DNA of 64,000 nt, from contig NZ_VRSV01000001.1 in assembly GCF_008017415.1 (NCBI RefSeq), positions 1,302,001 to 1,366,000 on the forward strand, in the 5' to 3' direction. Shown here piece after piece: positions 26,704-36,809 of this stretch. Within the stretch, counting starts at the first letter, position 1; each line of letters starts with the position of its first letter. The position numbers and the translations under genes were made by a program. Source of the DNA: Microbacterium hatanonis. Its GTDB lineage: Bacteria > Actinomycetota > Actinomycetes > Actinomycetales > Microbacteriaceae. The notes under the pieces are model-generated. The model worked only from the letters and a program-made list of their open reading frames with translations. It was not told where the DNA came from and searched no databases.

Positions 26704-26725
26704 TTTATCTTGATGTCGAGATAAA
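26704..26725. promoter_or_regulatory. Operator-like palindrome upstream of acnA
   Basis: TTTATCTTGA (26704-26713) and TCGAGATAAA (26716-26725) form a 22-base inverted repeat with one mismatch per arm and TG at the centre. It stands out as A/T-rich in a GC-rich genome. It lies between the stop of the DUF3159 gene and acnA, whose start is 108 bases away, so it probably controls acnA. The cognate regulator is not identified. Confidence 0.55.
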
Positions 26726-26729
26726 TATA

Positions 26730-27491
26730 TCAGGAACCGGTCGCGCGGGTCTTGACATACAGCGCTCGCACGGCGAGCAACGTGACCGCCACGAGCGGAG
26801 CGAACAGCGGCAGTCCCATGGCGATCTTGAGCGTTCCGAGCAGGGCCACAGCGCTCTCGCGGTTCGCCGGGTCGAGCGACGTCAGGTAGATCGGCAGCTG
26901 CACCGCCAGGCGGGCGAAGAACAGTGCGGCCCACGCGAGCGTCAACCAGAAGAAGGTGCGGCGCTTCCGTCGGTCGTTCCGCCAGGCGACGCCCTCCGCC
27001 ATGAGGTACCCGGCGGCCAATCCGATGATCGGCCAGCCGACGAGGGCCGAGACGAGCATCGCGAGTCCGTACCCGGCGTTCGTGAGAAGCCCCGGTACGA
27101 AGTTGTCGGAGGGGTTGCCGGTGATCAGCGCGAGAGCGGCGGCGGCGCCGGCAGCGACGAGGCCGCCGATCGCGGCCGAGGGCGGAGATTTCTGCACGAG
27201 GCGGACGATGGTGAACACGACCGCGATGCCGACCGATGCGATCAGTGCGGGGATCAGCTGCTGCGTCGTGGTGAACACCACGACGAACAACAAACTCGGC
27301 AGAACCGACTCGAAGATGCCCCGCCATCCCCCCATCGCGGACCAGACCGCGGCGCCGGTCGAGGTGTGCTTCGCGGGGTCGAGCCCCGCCCGACGCGCCG
27401 CTTCGCCCAGCGCAGAACTCAGAGCCTCCGACGCGGAGGGCGGCTCGAGGCTCGTCGGCTTGCTCTCGTCTGGCGTCGGCGCGTCGGTCAC
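26730..27491 (-). CDS. DUF3159 family membrane protein
   Basis: A 253-residue actinobacterial membrane protein of unknown function. After about 50 soluble residues (Ala/Ser-rich, then LSSALGEAARRAGL), six hydrophobic helices run from about residue 60 to 245. The DUF3159 signature WRGIFESVLPSLLFVVVF, a central VRLVQKSPPSAAIGGL and NPSDNFVPGLLTNAGYG are clear. GTG 27491 overlaps the DUF3710 stop by four bases (GTGA), so it is translated with the dut, DUF3710 and DUF3159 set. Confidence 0.9.
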   Translation of the reverse strand: MTDAPTPDESKPTSLEPPSASEALSSALGEAARRAGLDPAKHTSTGAAVWSAMGGWRGIFESVLPSLLFVVVFTTTQQLIPALIASVGIAVVFTIVRLVQKSPPSAAIGGLVAAGAAAALALITGNPSDNFVPGLLTNAGYGLAMLVSALVGWPIIGLAAGYLMAEGVAWRNDRRKRRTFFWLTLAWAALFFARLAVQLPIYLTSLDPANRESAVALLGTLKIAMGLPLFAPLVAVTLLAVRALYVKTRATGS

Positions 27492-28084
27492 GGCGTGCCG
27501 GGGGTCGCGGGCATCCGCAGGGGAATGAGGTCTCGCGGCGGCATCGGGGCGCTCCCGCGCACGACCACGATCGATCGGAAGAGGTCCTCGACCTGGGCTG
27601 CTGCCTGCACGTCGCTCGTGGCCGCGCCGCCGATCACCCCGCGCAGGAACCACCGGGGACCGTCGACGCCGACGAACCGAGCCAGCCGCATGCCCGCTCC
27701 GGCGCCCTCCGCCTGGACGGGGACCTCGGCGAGGAGTTCGGGACCGAGGGGGCCTTCGCGCTCCTCGACTCGACCGCCCTGCTGTCGCACCTGCCCTCGG
27801 ATCTGCTCGCGCGTCTCCTCCCAGAGACCGGCGGTGCGCGGAGCCGCGAACGGCTGCACCTGCAGAGTCGAATCCGCGTAGTCGAGACCGACCGCCACGA
27901 TGCGCTTGGTCTGCTCCTCGACCTCGAGGCGGAGGTTCAGTCCCTCGCGCGGGAGGATCTTGATCCCGCCGAGATCGATGTAGGGCCGAACGGGGTTCGC
28001 CTCCGACTCGTCGAAGGGCCCTTCGACGCTGCGGTCGCCCAGAGGTGACTGATCGGGCGTCTCGCCCGTGGACACATCGCTCAT
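27488..28084 (-). CDS. DUF3710 domain-containing protein
   Basis: A 198-residue soluble actinobacterial protein of unknown function. DUF3710 features are [20 protein letters not shown], a strand-rich core [19 protein letters not shown] and the [18 protein letters not shown] segment before a C-terminal [20 protein letters not shown]. It overlaps dut by four bases at its start and DUF3159 by four at its end. This operon order (dut, DUF3710, DUF3159) is common in actinobacteria. Confidence 0.92.
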   Translation of the reverse strand: MSDVSTGETPDQSPLGDRSVEGPFDESEANPVRPYIDLGGIKILPREGLNLRLEVEEQTKRIVAVGLDYADSTLQVQPFAAPRTAGLWEETREQIRGQVRQQGGRVEEREGPLGPELLAEVPVQAEGAGAGMRLARFVGVDGPRWFLRGVIGGAATSDVQAAAQVEDLFRSIVVVRGSAPMPPRDLIPLRMPATPGTP

Positions 28085-28536
28085 GCCGTGCCTTCTTCCC
28101 GCGTCTGATATCCGGTGGACCCGAAGCCGCCGCTCCCGCGGACGCTGTCGGGCAGTTCATCGACCGGCACGAACGTCGCCCGGTGCACGGGCATGACGAT
28201 GAGCTGCGCGATCCGGTCGCCCGAGGCGACGTCGTACCGCGTGGTCGTGTCGGTGTTGAGAAGGGCGACCTTGATCTCGCCGCGGTAGCCGGCGTCGATC
28301 GTGCCGGGGGCGTTGACGATCGTGATGCCGTGCTTGGCCGCGAGACCGCTCCGCGGGACCACGAAACCGACGTACCCGTCGGGGAGCGCGATGCTCACAC
28401 CGGTCGCGACGAGCGCTCTCTCGCCGGGTGCCAACGACACCGGTTCGGCCGCCCTCAGGTCGGCGCCGGCGTCACCGGGATGTGCGTACACCGGAGGTTC
28501 GGCCGCGATAATGGGGACGTCCACGGTTTCGGTCAC
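28081..28536 (-). CDS. dut: Deoxyuridine 5'-triphosphate nucleotidohydrolase (dUTPase)
   Basis: A 151-residue trimeric dUTPase that hydrolyses dUTP to dUMP and pyrophosphate, limiting uracil in DNA and supplying dTMP synthesis. All five motifs are visible: [10 protein letters not shown] (1), [10 protein letters not shown] (2), [16 protein letters not shown] (3), GDRIAQLIV (4) and the C-terminal GSGGFGSTG (5) that closes over the nucleotide. GTG 28536 starts it. It diverges from the DUF3093 gene by 33 bases. Confidence 0.97.
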   Translation of the reverse strand: MTETVDVPIIAAEPPVYAHPGDAGADLRAAEPVSLAPGERALVATGVSIALPDGYVGFVVPRSGLAAKHGITIVNAPGTIDAGYRGEIKVALLNTDTTTRYDVASGDRIAQLIVMPVHRATFVPVDELPDSVRGSGGFGSTGYQTREEGTA

Positions 28537-28569
28537 CCCACGAGGGTAATGCAGGCAAGAGGGTGCAGC

Positions 28570-29040
28570 ATGCGTGAACGTCCCGCATATCGTGAGCGGC
28601 TCAGTCCGTCGCTCTGGGTCCTGGTGGCGGCCGCCGTCTGCGCTCCGATGGCGGCGCTCGTCTTCGCCCCGGTCGATACGACGCTGGCACTCGTCGTGGG
28701 AGTCGTGGTCGGGGTGGCGATCGTCGTCGCCTTCGTGCTGCTCTCCCCCGTGATCGAGATCGACGGAGGCGTGCTGCGCGCCGGCAAGGCGCACATCGAC
28801 GTCGCTCTTCTGGGCGATCCCGTGCCGACCGAGGGTCTCGAGGCGAGGGCCGCACGCGGCGCTGGACTCGACCCGCGTTCGTGGATGCTCATCCGCGGGG
28901 GGATCGACGGTGTCGTGACCATCCCCGTCACCGATCCCGACGATCCCACTCCCGTATGGGTCGTTTCTACTCGGACGCCCGACCGCCTCGCGGCCGGCGT
29001 CCGTCGTGCTCAGCTCAGGCAGCGCACTCCACGCAGATGA
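28570..29040 (+). CDS. DUF3093 family membrane protein
   Basis: A 156-residue protein with two N-terminal transmembrane helices (about 12-30 and 35-58) followed by a small soluble domain: [21 protein letters not shown], the acidic [22 protein letters not shown] and [21 protein letters not shown]. This matches DUF3093, of unknown function, conserved beside dut in actinobacteria. ATG 28570 is used. The 3' end overlaps the convergent DUF4193 gene by 26 bases. Confidence 0.9.
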   Translation: MRERPAYRERLSPSLWVLVAAAVCAPMAALVFAPVDTTLALVVGVVVGVAIVVAFVLLSPVIEIDGGVLRAGKAHIDVALLGDPVPTEGLEARAARGAGLDPRSWMLIRGGIDGVVTIPVTDPDDPTPVWVVSTRTPDRLAAGVRRAQLRQRTPRR

Positions 29041-29308
29041 AGCCGGGGCCGTCTTCGTGGTCGATCTGCGAGCGGTGCTTCACGAGGAAGCAGCTCATGC
29101 AGGTGAATTCGTCTTCCTGAGGGGGCAGCACGACGACGTCGAGCTCGAGATCGGAAAGGTCTGCGCCCGGGAGTTCGAAGCCGGAGGGGTTGTCGGAATC
29201 CTCGACATCCACCGACCCCGACATCTTGTCGGGGACGCGCTCCTTGAGGGCCTCGATCGACTCGCTGTCGTCCTCGGTCTTGCGGGGTGCGTCGTAATCG
29301 GTGGCCAT
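29015..29308 (-). CDS. DUF4193 domain-containing zinc-ribbon-like protein
   Basis: A 97-residue acidic protein conserved in actinobacteria. The first 60 residues are Asp/Glu-rich and probably flexible. The end carries [14 protein letters not shown] and GFICVECAA, two CxxC pairs that form a likely zinc-binding ribbon. The family includes a proposed partner of RNA polymerase in mycobacteria by name only; no function can be read here. It diverges from sepH across a 206-base gap in which I see no further feature. Confidence 0.9.
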   Translation of the reverse strand: MATDYDAPRKTEDDSESIEALKERVPDKMSGSVDVEDSDNPSGFELPGADLSDLELDVVVLPPQEDEFTCMSCFLVKHRSQIDHEDGPGFICVECAA

Positions 29309-29514
29309 GCGTGAACGTCTCTACTTCCGGTGATGCGGGATGTGTCGCCCGAACGGGCGGCCACAGTTTGCATGAACGGCGTCCGTTTCGCAAATGCGCT
29401 CGGATCGCCCTCAGGCGTTGCGATGAAACTCGCGGCGCGCCCCGGATATTCCCGGACTCGGGGGCCGTGCGTGCGACCATGGGCGCTAACCGCAGAACGA
29501 AGGGGTGTTTCCGC

Positions 29515-30534
29515 ATGGAACAGCTCAAGGTCATCGGAACCGAGGACGACGTCCTCGTGCTCGCGACCGAATCGGGCGAGCGTTTCACGCTGCCCGTCGA
29601 CGAAGTGCTGCGCGCCGAACTGCGCCGCACGCGACGCGATCGCGATGAGCGCGTCCCGCGCGCCAGCCCTCGCGAGATCCAGGCGCACATCCGCTCCGGG
29701 CTCTCCGCTCCAGAGGTGGCGACGCTGCTCGGGGCGAGGCTCGAAGACGTCGTGCGTTTCGAGCGCCCCGTCCTCGCCGAGCGCGAGCACGTCGTCGGCC
29801 AGGCTCTCGCCGTGCCCGTGCTGCTGGGCGGCGACCTCGAGCACGACGCACCCGTCACCTTCGGTGCCGCGGTCAGGGCGAAGCTGGCGGAGGCCGGCGC
29901 GAGCAATGAGCGCTGGACGAGCTGGCGAGGCCCGAACGGGTGGATCGTGAAGCTGGAGTTCACGGCGAACGAGGTCGACCACGACGCCCGATGGGGCTTC
30001 GAGCCTCGGAGGAGTTCGCTGTCCCCGCAGAACTCCGATGCGATCCAGCTGTCGCGTCAGGGTTCCCTTCCTGAGGGACTCATCCCCCGTCTCCGCGCGC
30101 TCGACACCCCGCTGGCGAAAGACGACACACGTTTCGACAGCGGAGCCTTCGGTCCCCGCCGTATCGTCGAGCCCGAGGCCGACCTCGCACCCGAGACTCC
30201 CTCGCACGCGACGCCCGCCGTGCAGGATGCGGCGATCAAGCGCGCCCCCGATGCTCCTGTCACGTCGTCCGAGACGGCCGACCTCCTCGAAGCGCTCCGT
30301 CGACGACGTGGTCAGCGCGAACCGCTGCCGGGCACCGATTCCGACACTGCCCCCACCCGTACGGTGGCACCGGTCGCTCTCTTCGACGCGCTCGAACCGG
30401 GGTACGAGGAGTCGCCGCCCGAGGCGGCGCCCGAGCCCGAGTCTCCGTCGGATGCGGCGAGCCGACGCAAGGGCCGGACCTCCATGCCGTCGTGGGACGA
30501 GATCGTCTTCGGCGCTCGTTCCGACGACGCGTAG
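29515..30534 (+). CDS. sepH: Septation protein SepH
   Basis: A 339-residue protein matching the actinobacterial cell-division factor SepH (DUF3071), which binds FtsZ and promotes Z-ring assembly in Streptomyces. The N-terminal 190 residues hold the conserved domain: MEQLKVIGTEDDVLVLATES, a helix-turn-helix-like ARLEDVVRFERPVLAEREHV and the tryptophan-rich WTSWRGPNGWIVKLEF. The rest is acidic, proline-rich linker ending in the conserved tail MPSWDEIVFGARSDD. ATG 29515 follows AAGGGG by 11 bases. Confidence 0.92.
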   Translation: MEQLKVIGTEDDVLVLATESGERFTLPVDEVLRAELRRTRRDRDERVPRASPREIQAHIRSGLSAPEVATLLGARLEDVVRFERPVLAEREHVVGQALAVPVLLGGDLEHDAPVTFGAAVRAKLAEAGASNERWTSWRGPNGWIVKLEFTANEVDHDARWGFEPRRSSLSPQNSDAIQLSRQGSLPEGLIPRLRALDTPLAKDDTRFDSGAFGPRRIVEPEADLAPETPSHATPAVQDAAIKRAPDAPVTSSETADLLEALRRRRGQREPLPGTDSDTAPTRTVAPVALFDALEPGYEESPPEAAPEPESPSDAASRRKGRTSMPSWDEIVFGARSDDA

Positions 30535-30535
30535 A

Positions 30536-31663
30536 TCAGGAGAAGGCGCCCAGTCGTAGGAGCGGCACGACGCGTTCCTCGGCGGTGAGTGAGCCGTGCT
30601 GGCCCACCATCTTCTGCGGTCCCTTGTCCGTGAGCCGGTCGTCGTAGTACGCGACGGCCGAGCGTGCGGCGACGACGACGTCTCCGATACGTTCGCGGAC
30701 CGCCTCGGCGACCGGGCCGAACAGTCCCGCGTCGATCGCCTCGTCGCGCGTCATGACCCACGATCTCGCCGACTCGGACGCGAGCCATTCGGCATGGACC
30801 TCATCCGCTCGACCGGCGTCGGTGTAGAGGTGCAGCATCCGCGGTTCGCCGCCGATACCCGCGACGCCGTCGACCAAGGGGCTGTCCGCGGTGAGCAGCA
30901 ACTGGCGGTGACGGGGAACGTCGACCATCCCGTGGTCGGCGGTGACGAGGGCGCCCACGTCGGCGGGCAGGGCCTCTGATAGGCGTCGCGCCGCAGCATC
31001 CACCGTCTCGAGGGTTGCGCTCCACGACTCGGACTCCCACCCGAGCTTGTGACCGACGCTGTCGAGATCAGGCGCATAGAGGTAGACGAGGGCGCCGCTG
31101 TGGCGCGCGGCGAGGTCGGCGGCGATGGCCGCGCGTTCGGCGAGGTCGACGGCGCTGACGAACTCGGCGCCCCGCAGGGTCGCCTCGGTGAACCCCGTGC
31201 CGACGTACTCGGGTCGTGAGACGACGAAACACGGACGACCGCGCCGGGACTCCCGCTGCATGAGCGGCTCCTCCCGCTGCCAGGTCTCGGGGTCGAGCCC
31301 GTCGGTCTCCCAGCCCTTCAGCTGGTTCGGCAGGAGATCGGTGCCCGGGATGCGCAGGCGATAGCCGACGATCCCGTGCTGGCCCGGCGGCGTGCCGGTG
31401 AGCAGGCTCGTCAGCGCGGCCGCCGTCGTGGAAGGGAACACGGTGCGGGCGACGTCGCGCTTCGTCGTGAGCGACGCCAGGAAACGGGCGTGCCCCTTGC
31501 GGGCGGAGAGGTTCAGCGCTCCGAGCCCGTCGACCACGCAGATCACGACGCTGCGTGCGGGGGCGAACCAGTCGGATTCGCCGGTGAGTGCGGCGATCGA
31601 CTCGGTGGCCACACCGGTGAGGCTCCGGGCGTGCGGGGGGTCGGCCGGTAGGCTGAGTGACAT
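30536..31663 (-). CDS. Alkaline phosphatase/nucleotide pyrophosphatase superfamily protein
   Basis: A 375-residue metal-dependent phosphohydrolase of the type I phosphodiesterase/NPP group. The first metal aspartate is in [14 protein letters not shown], the nucleophile threonine in [26 protein letters not shown], and later metal ligands in [14 protein letters not shown] and [13 protein letters not shown]. No signal peptide is present, so it is probably cytoplasmic. The gene is next to sepH (stop-to-stop) and diverges from parC, an arrangement conserved in Microbacteriaceae. Substrate unknown. Confidence 0.9.
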   Translation of the reverse strand: MSLSLPADPPHARSLTGVATESIAALTGESDWFAPARSVVICVVDGLGALNLSARKGHARFLASLTTKRDVARTVFPSTTAAALTSLLTGTPPGQHGIVGYRLRIPGTDLLPNQLKGWETDGLDPETWQREEPLMQRESRRGRPCFVVSRPEYVGTGFTEATLRGAEFVSAVDLAERAAIAADLAARHSGALVYLYAPDLDSVGHKLGWESESWSATLETVDAAARRLSEALPADVGALVTADHGMVDVPRHRQLLLTADSPLVDGVAGIGGEPRMLHLYTDAGRADEVHAEWLASESARSWVMTRDEAIDAGLFGPVAEAVRERIGDVVVAARSAVAYYDDRLTDKGPQKMVGQHGSLTAEERVVPLLRLGAFS

Positions 31664-31735
31664 CCCGGTCAGTCTCGCACACGCGAGCTGTACGCGTCGG
31701 AACCCGACCCGAACCATTCCCGAGGCAAGAGGTAC

Positions 31736-34201
31736 ATGCCTGCATCCCGGCCCTCCCCCGCAGCTGCCGCGAACGTCGTCGAACGCATCGAAGACGTCGA
31801 TGTGTCGACCGAGATGCAGGGGTCGTTCCTCGAGTACGCCTACTCGGTCATCTACTCGCGCGCCCTCCCCGACGCCCGCGACGGACTGAAGCCGGTCCAG
31901 CGCCGCATCCTGTATCAGATGGCCGAGATGGGCCTGCGTCCCGACCGGGGCCATGTGAAGAGCGCGCGCGTCGTCGGCGAGGTGATGGGAAAGCTCCACC
32001 CCCACGGAGACTCGCCGATCTACGACGCGCTGGTGCGTCTCGCGCAGTCGTTCACGCTCCGGGTCCCGCTCGTGGACGGACACGGCAACTTCGGTTCGCT
32101 CGACGACGGACCCGCCGCATCGCGGTACACCGAGGCGCGGCTCGCCCCGCCCGCGCTCGCCCTCACGGAGAACCTCGACGAAGACGTCGTCGACTTCATA
32201 CCGAACTACGACGGACAGTTCCAGCAGCCGGAGGTTCTCCCGGCCGCGTTCCCCAACCTCCTCGTGAACGGCGCCACCGGCATCGCGGTCGGCATGGCCA
32301 CGAACATGGCGCCGCACAATCTCATCGAGGTCGTCGCGGCGGCGGTGCATCTTCTGGCCAACCCCGGGGCCAGCGTCGAAGAGCTCATGGAGTTCGTCCC
32401 CGGCCCCGACCTCCCCACCGGCGGCATCATCGTGGGGCTCGACGGCATCAAGGACGCCTACACGAACGGCCGCGGAACCTTCCGCACTCGCGCCAAGGTC
32501 TCCATCGAGTCTCTCGGCCCGCGCCGTACCGGTCTCGTCGTGACCGAGCTGCCGTACCTGGTGGGTCCCGAACGCCTCGTCGAGAAGATCAAGGACGCGG
32601 TCAATGCGAAGAAGCTGACCGGCATCTCCGACGTCACCGATCTCACGGACCGCAACAACGGGCTTCGTCTCATCATCGGCATCAAGACGGGCTTCGACCC
32701 GCAGGCCGTGCTCGATCAGCTCTACCGTCTGACGCCGTTGGAAGACTCGTTCGGCATCAATAACGTCGCGCTCGTCGACGGACAGCCGAAGACCCTCGGA
32801 CTCCGCGAGCTGCTGCGGGTCTACATCGACCACCGCATCCGCGTCGTCACCCGGCGGAGCGAGTTCCGCCTCGCCCGCAAGCAGGAGCGCCTGCACCTCG
32901 TCGAGGGCCTCCTCATCGCGATCCTCGACATCGACGAGGTCATCCAGGTCATCCGCGGGTCGGACGACGGCGAGGCGGCGCGGCTGCGCCTCATGGAGGT
33001 GTTCGACCTCTCACAGGCTCAGGCTGAGTACATCCTCGAGCTGCGTCTGCGCCGACTCACGAAGTTCTCGCGGATCGAACTCGAGGCCGAGCGCGACGCG
33101 CTCAAGGCCGAGATCGCGCAGCTCATCGAGCTGCTCTCGAGCGAGGCCCTGCTGCACGCGCAGGTCGCCCGCGAACTCGAGGCCGCCGCCGAGGCCTACG
33201 GTACGCCGCGACGCACGATGCTCCTGAACGGCGGACCCGTGGTGCCGCGCTCAGCAAAGGCTGCGGCGGCCGCCGACCTTCAGATCGCCGACGCCCCGTG
33301 CCGCGTCTTCCTCTCGGCAACCGGCCGCATGGTGCGCGCCGAGCTCGTCGCAGACGCCCCTGACGGGGGCATCGTGGCGCCCTCGCGCAGGTCGAAGCAC
33401 GATGCGATCCGCTCGGCCGTCGACAGCACGACCCGGGGCGACCTGGGAGCGGTGACGAGCAAGGGGCGTCTCGTGAGGTTCACCCCGGTGGACCTTCCCT
33501 CGGTCCCCGCGAACTCGGTGCAGCTCGCCGCCGGCACTCGCGTCGACCAGTATCTCGGGCTTCCGGGTGGCGAGCACGTCATCGCCATCGTGCCGCTGGA
33601 TGAGGCTCCGCCTCTCGCGATCGGTACCGCTCACGGCGTGGTCAAGCGCGTCGCGGCATCCGAGATCACCAATAAGCCCGACGTCGAGATCATCGCGCTC
33701 AAACCGGGCGACCGCGTCGTGGGCGCAGCCCCCGCCCCTGACGACGCCGAGCTGGTGTTCGTCGCGGCCGACGCGCAGCTCCTCCGCTTCGACGCGTCGG
33801 CGGTGCGGCCCCAGGGGCGTTCGGCCGGGGGCATGGCCGGCATCCGACTCTCTTCCGGTGTCGAGGTCGTCGCGTTCGCGGTCGTTCCCGCGGCGGCTGC
33901 GGAGACCGTGGTCGTCACCGTCGCCGGTGATTCGACCGCCCTCCCCGGCACGGACGCGGGCTCGGCGAAGGTCTCCGCATTCACCGAGTATCCGCCCAAG
34001 GGTCGCGCCACGGGCGGTGTGCGCGCTCAGCGTCTCCTCCGCGGTGAGGATGCGCTCACGCACGCCTGGGTCGGCGAGGAGCCGCGCGCGGTCGGGCCGG
34101 ACGGCTCCACTCGGGCGCTCCCCGATGTCGGAGCGAAGCGCGATGCGTCGGGCTCCTCGCTCGACGGTTCCGTCGGCGCCATCGGCACCGTCGTTCGCTG
34201 A
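31736..34201 (+). CDS. parC: DNA topoisomerase IV subunit A
   Basis: An 821-residue type IIA topoisomerase A subunit. The QRDR helix region [19 protein letters not shown] and the active-site tyrosine in [11 protein letters not shown] place the breakage-reunion domain at about residues 30-480. The C-terminal beta-pinwheel follows, with degenerate blades such as [21 protein letters not shown] and [10 protein letters not shown]. It decatenates daughter chromosomes with ParE. It is called ParC rather than GyrA because the matching B subunit is convergent here, away from a gyrBA operon, and the GyrA-box motif is not evident. ATG 31736 is supported by AAGAGG upstream. Confidence 0.9.
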   Translation: MPASRPSPAAAANVVERIEDVDVSTEMQGSFLEYAYSVIYSRALPDARDGLKPVQRRILYQMAEMGLRPDRGHVKSARVVGEVMGKLHPHGDSPIYDALVRLAQSFTLRVPLVDGHGNFGSLDDGPAASRYTEARLAPPALALTENLDEDVVDFIPNYDGQFQQPEVLPAAFPNLLVNGATGIAVGMATNMAPHNLIEVVAAAVHLLANPGASVEELMEFVPGPDLPTGGIIVGLDGIKDAYTNGRGTFRTRAKVSIESLGPRRTGLVVTELPYLVGPERLVEKIKDAVNAKKLTGISDVTDLTDRNNGLRLIIGIKTGFDPQAVLDQLYRLTPLEDSFGINNVALVDGQPKTLGLRELLRVYIDHRIRVVTRRSEFRLARKQERLHLVEGLLIAILDIDEVIQVIRGSDDGEAARLRLMEVFDLSQAQAEYILELRLRRLTKFSRIELEAERDALKAEIAQLIELLSSEALLHAQVARELEAAAEAYGTPRRTMLLNGGPVVPRSAKAAAAADLQIADAPCRVFLSATGRMVRAELVADAPDGGIVAPSRRSKHDAIRSAVDSTTRGDLGAVTSKGRLVRFTPVDLPSVPANSVQLAAGTRVDQYLGLPGGEHVIAIVPLDEAPPLAIGTAHGVVKRVAASEITNKPDVEIIALKPGDRVVGAAPAPDDAELVFVAADAQLLRFDASAVRPQGRSAGGMAGIRLSSGVEVVAFAVVPAAAAETVVVTVAGDSTALPGTDAGSAKVSAFTEYPPKGRATGGVRAQRLLRGEDALTHAWVGEEPRAVGPDGSTRALPDVGAKRDASGSSLDGSVGAIGTVVR

Positions 34202-34239
34202 CGGGTGCGCGCCCTGCGCCGGACGTCGGTGATGGCGTC

Positions 34240-34313
34240 GACGTAGGACCATCGCGCAACATCCGTCCTACGTCCGACGCATGTCCTACGTCCGACGCAT
34301 GTCCTACGTCCGG
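34240..34313. repeat. 18-base tandem repeat with a matching inverted arm between parC and parE
   Basis: The unit GTCCTACGTCCGACGCAT occurs at 34265-34282 and again at 34283-34300, with a partial third copy GTCCTACGTCCG at 34301-34312. GACGTAGGAC at 34240-34249 is the reverse complement of the first 10 bases of each unit, so it can form alternative hairpins with any copy. It is in the 118-base gap between convergent parC and parE and may act as a terminator or protein-binding array. Confidence 0.85.
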
Positions 34314-34319
34314 CGGAGG

Positions 34320-36416
34320 TCAGACGTCGATGCGCTCGCGCGCGAGCCGATCGCTCGAGTCGATGATGAACTCCTTGCGGGGGGCCACGTCATTGCCCAT
34401 GAGCAGCTCGAAGACGGATGCGGCGACCTCGGCGTCTTGCATGCGCACTCGCCGGAGCAGTCGACCTCCGCGGTCCATCGTGGTCGTGGCGAGCTGGTCG
34501 GCATCCATCTCGCCGAGGCCCTTGTATCGCTGGATGGGTTCCTGCCAGCGCTTGCCCGACTTGGTCAGCTTCGCGAGCAGGCCGTGGAGCTCCTGCTCCG
34601 AGTAGGTGTAGATCGTCTCGTTCGGCTTCGAGCCCGGGTTCATCACGATGACCCGATGCAGCGGCGGAACGGCGGCGTACACCCGGCCCTCGTCGATCAG
34701 CGGCCGCATGTAGCGGAAGAACAGGGTGAGCAGGAGGGTGCGGATGTGGGCGCCGTCGACGTCGGCGTCGCTCATCAGGATGATCTTGCCGTAGCGCGCC
34801 GACTCCAGGTCGAACGAGCGGCCCGATCCTGCACCGATGACCTGGATGATGGAGGCGCATTCGGCATTCGAGAGCATGTCGCTGATCGAGGCCTTCTGCA
34901 CGTTCAGGATCTTGCCGCGGATCGGCAGCAGCGCCTGATACTCGCTGTTGCGGGCGAGCTTGGCCGTGCCGAGCGCCGAGTCTCCCTCGACGATGAAGAG
35001 TTCGGACGCGTCGACGTCGTTCGTGCGGCAATCGGCGAGCTTCGCCGGCAGCGACGACGACTCGAGGGCGTTCTTGCGCCGCTGCGTCTCCTTGTGCTGG
35101 CGCGCGGAGATGCGCGCCTTCATCTCGGAGACGACCTTGTCGAGCAGCAACGAGGTCTGGGTCTTGTCGTCGCGCTTCGGTGAGGCGAAGCGGGCGGCCA
35201 GCTCTTTCGCGACGACGTTCGACACGATCTGACGTGCGGCCGGCGTGCCGAGGATCTCTTTCGTCTGGCCCTCGAACTGCGGCTCGGGCAGTCGCACCGT
35301 GAGGACGGCGGTGAGCCCCGCGAGGATGTCGTCTTTGTCGATCTTGTCGTTGCCGACCTTCAGTCGCCGGGCGTTCTGCTCGACCTGACTGCGCAGCACC
35401 TTCATCAGCCCGACCTCGAAGCCCTGCTGATGAGTGCCGCCCTTGGGCGTCGAGATGATGTTGACGAACGAGCGCACTCGCGTCTCGTAACCCGTACCCC
35501 AGCGCAGGGCGACGTCGACCTCGCACTCGCGCTGCACCTCGGTCGGAACCATGGCGCCGGTGGGCTGGAGCACCGGAACCGTCTCGACGAACGACCCCGT
35601 GCCGGTGAGGCGCCAGGTGTCGGTGACGGCCGCGTCGGGGGCGAGGAACTCGGCGAACTCCGAGATGCCGCCGTCGAAGCGATAGGTGGTCTCGACGGGC
35701 TCGGTCGACACGACGCCGTCGGAGCCGGTCGAGGGGCGCTCGTCACGGATGACGATCTCGAGACCGGGAACGAGGAAGGCCGTCTGCCGGGCGCGCTGTT
35801 CGAGCTCCTCGAGGTTGAAGGAGGCGTCCTTGGTGAAGATCTGCCGGTCGGCCCAGTACCGGATGCGTGTGCCGGTCACGCCCTTGGGAGCCTTGCCGAC
35901 GACTCGCAGTTCGCTCTTCTTGTCGAAGGGGCTGAATGCGGAGTCGGGCGCGTCGCCGGCGAACGAGCCGGGTTCGCCTCGGTGGAACGACATCGCCCAG
36001 GTCTTGCCGCCCCGGTCGACCTCGACGTCGAGTCGTTCTGACAGAGCATTCACGACAGAGGCGCCGACGCCGTGGAGTCCGCCCGAGGCGGCGTACGAGC
36101 CGCCGCCGAACTTGCCACCGGCGTGGAGCTTGGTGAAGACGACCTCGATGCCCGACAGACCGGTGCGGGGCTCGATGTCGACGGGAATCCCGCGCGCCCG
36201 GTCGCGGACCTCGACGCTGCCGTCGGTGTGCAGCACGATGTCGATGCGGCCGCCGTGCCCGCCCAGGGCTTCGTCGACGGAGTTGTCGATGATCTCCCAC
36301 AGGCAGTGCATCAGGCCACGGGAGTCGGTCGAGCCGATGTACATCCCGGGGCGCTTGCGAACCGCCTCCAGCCCTTCCAGGACCTGCAGATGATGGGCGG
36401 AATACTCGGCTGTCAC
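34320..36416 (-). CDS. parE: DNA topoisomerase IV subunit B
   Basis: A 698-residue GHKL ATPase subunit. The ATP-binding motifs EIIDNSVDEALGGHGG, DGSVEVRDRARGIPVDI and GGLHGVGASVVNALS are intact. A transducer domain with the lysine of TPKGGTHQQGFE follows. The TOPRIM domain has LFIVEGDSALGTAKLARN and LMSDADVDGAHIRTLLL, and the C-terminus has the conserved YKGLGEMDADQL. GTG 36416 gives the usual VTAEYSAHHLQVLEGLEAVR start. It pairs with ParC, encoded convergently. Confidence 0.93.
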   Translation of the reverse strand: MTAEYSAHHLQVLEGLEAVRKRPGMYIGSTDSRGLMHCLWEIIDNSVDEALGGHGGRIDIVLHTDGSVEVRDRARGIPVDIEPRTGLSGIEVVFTKLHAGGKFGGGSYAASGGLHGVGASVVNALSERLDVEVDRGGKTWAMSFHRGEPGSFAGDAPDSAFSPFDKKSELRVVGKAPKGVTGTRIRYWADRQIFTKDASFNLEELEQRARQTAFLVPGLEIVIRDERPSTGSDGVVSTEPVETTYRFDGGISEFAEFLAPDAAVTDTWRLTGTGSFVETVPVLQPTGAMVPTEVQRECEVDVALRWGTGYETRVRSFVNIISTPKGGTHQQGFEVGLMKVLRSQVEQNARRLKVGNDKIDKDDILAGLTAVLTVRLPEPQFEGQTKEILGTPAARQIVSNVVAKELAARFASPKRDDKTQTSLLLDKVVSEMKARISARQHKETQRRKNALESSSLPAKLADCRTNDVDASELFIVEGDSALGTAKLARNSEYQALLPIRGKILNVQKASISDMLSNAECASIIQVIGAGSGRSFDLESARYGKIILMSDADVDGAHIRTLLLTLFFRYMRPLIDEGRVYAAVPPLHRVIVMNPGSKPNETIYTYSEQELHGLLAKLTKSGKRWQEPIQRYKGLGEMDADQLATTTMDRGGRLLRRVRMQDAEVAASVFELLMGNDVAPRKEFIIDSSDRLARERIDV

Positions 36417-36584
36417 AATCTCCAACGATAACCGCGGGGCCTGACACGCGGCTCGAGGACACACGGGCGGGCATTCCCGCGTACGCGTAGAGCGAAATGT
36501 CGGGACACGACGGCATACCCCTCGGATACCCGTGGTTACATGTCTTGCACGCACCCGAACGCGCTGCACCGAGGAGGCACCGAG

Positions 36585-36809
36585 ATGAGCACCACATCGA
36601 CACCGACTGAGAACACCGCCGTCCTCGACTACCGACTCACGGCTGCCGATCGCTGCGACTCCTGCGGCGCTCAGGCGTACATCGCCGCCGAGGTCAACGG
36701 CAGCGAGCTCCTGTTCTGCGCCCACCACGGTCGCAAGTACGAGGAGAAGCTCCGCAGCATCGCCACGTCGTGGCACGACGAGACCGCACGCCTCAGCGAG
36801 AGCGTCTAG
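36585..36809 (+). CDS. Small zinc-ribbon-like protein (DUF7455)
   Basis: A 74-residue protein conserved near sigma-factor and topoisomerase genes in actinobacteria. The core is LTAADRCDSCGAQAYI and ELLFCAHHGRKYEEKL, a CxxC plus CxxH set likely to bind zinc. The N-terminus is Thr/Ser-rich. ATG 36585 follows GAGGAGG. The stop overlaps the convergent alanine racemase gene by four bases. Function unknown. Confidence 0.85.
   Translation: MSTTSTPTENTAVLDYRLTAADRCDSCGAQAYIAAEVNGSELLFCAHHGRKYEEKLRSIATSWHDETARLSESV

Noticed and set aside
34265..34312. A CRISPR array
   Set aside because: The repeats are directly adjacent with no spacers, there are fewer than three full copies, and no cas genes are present.
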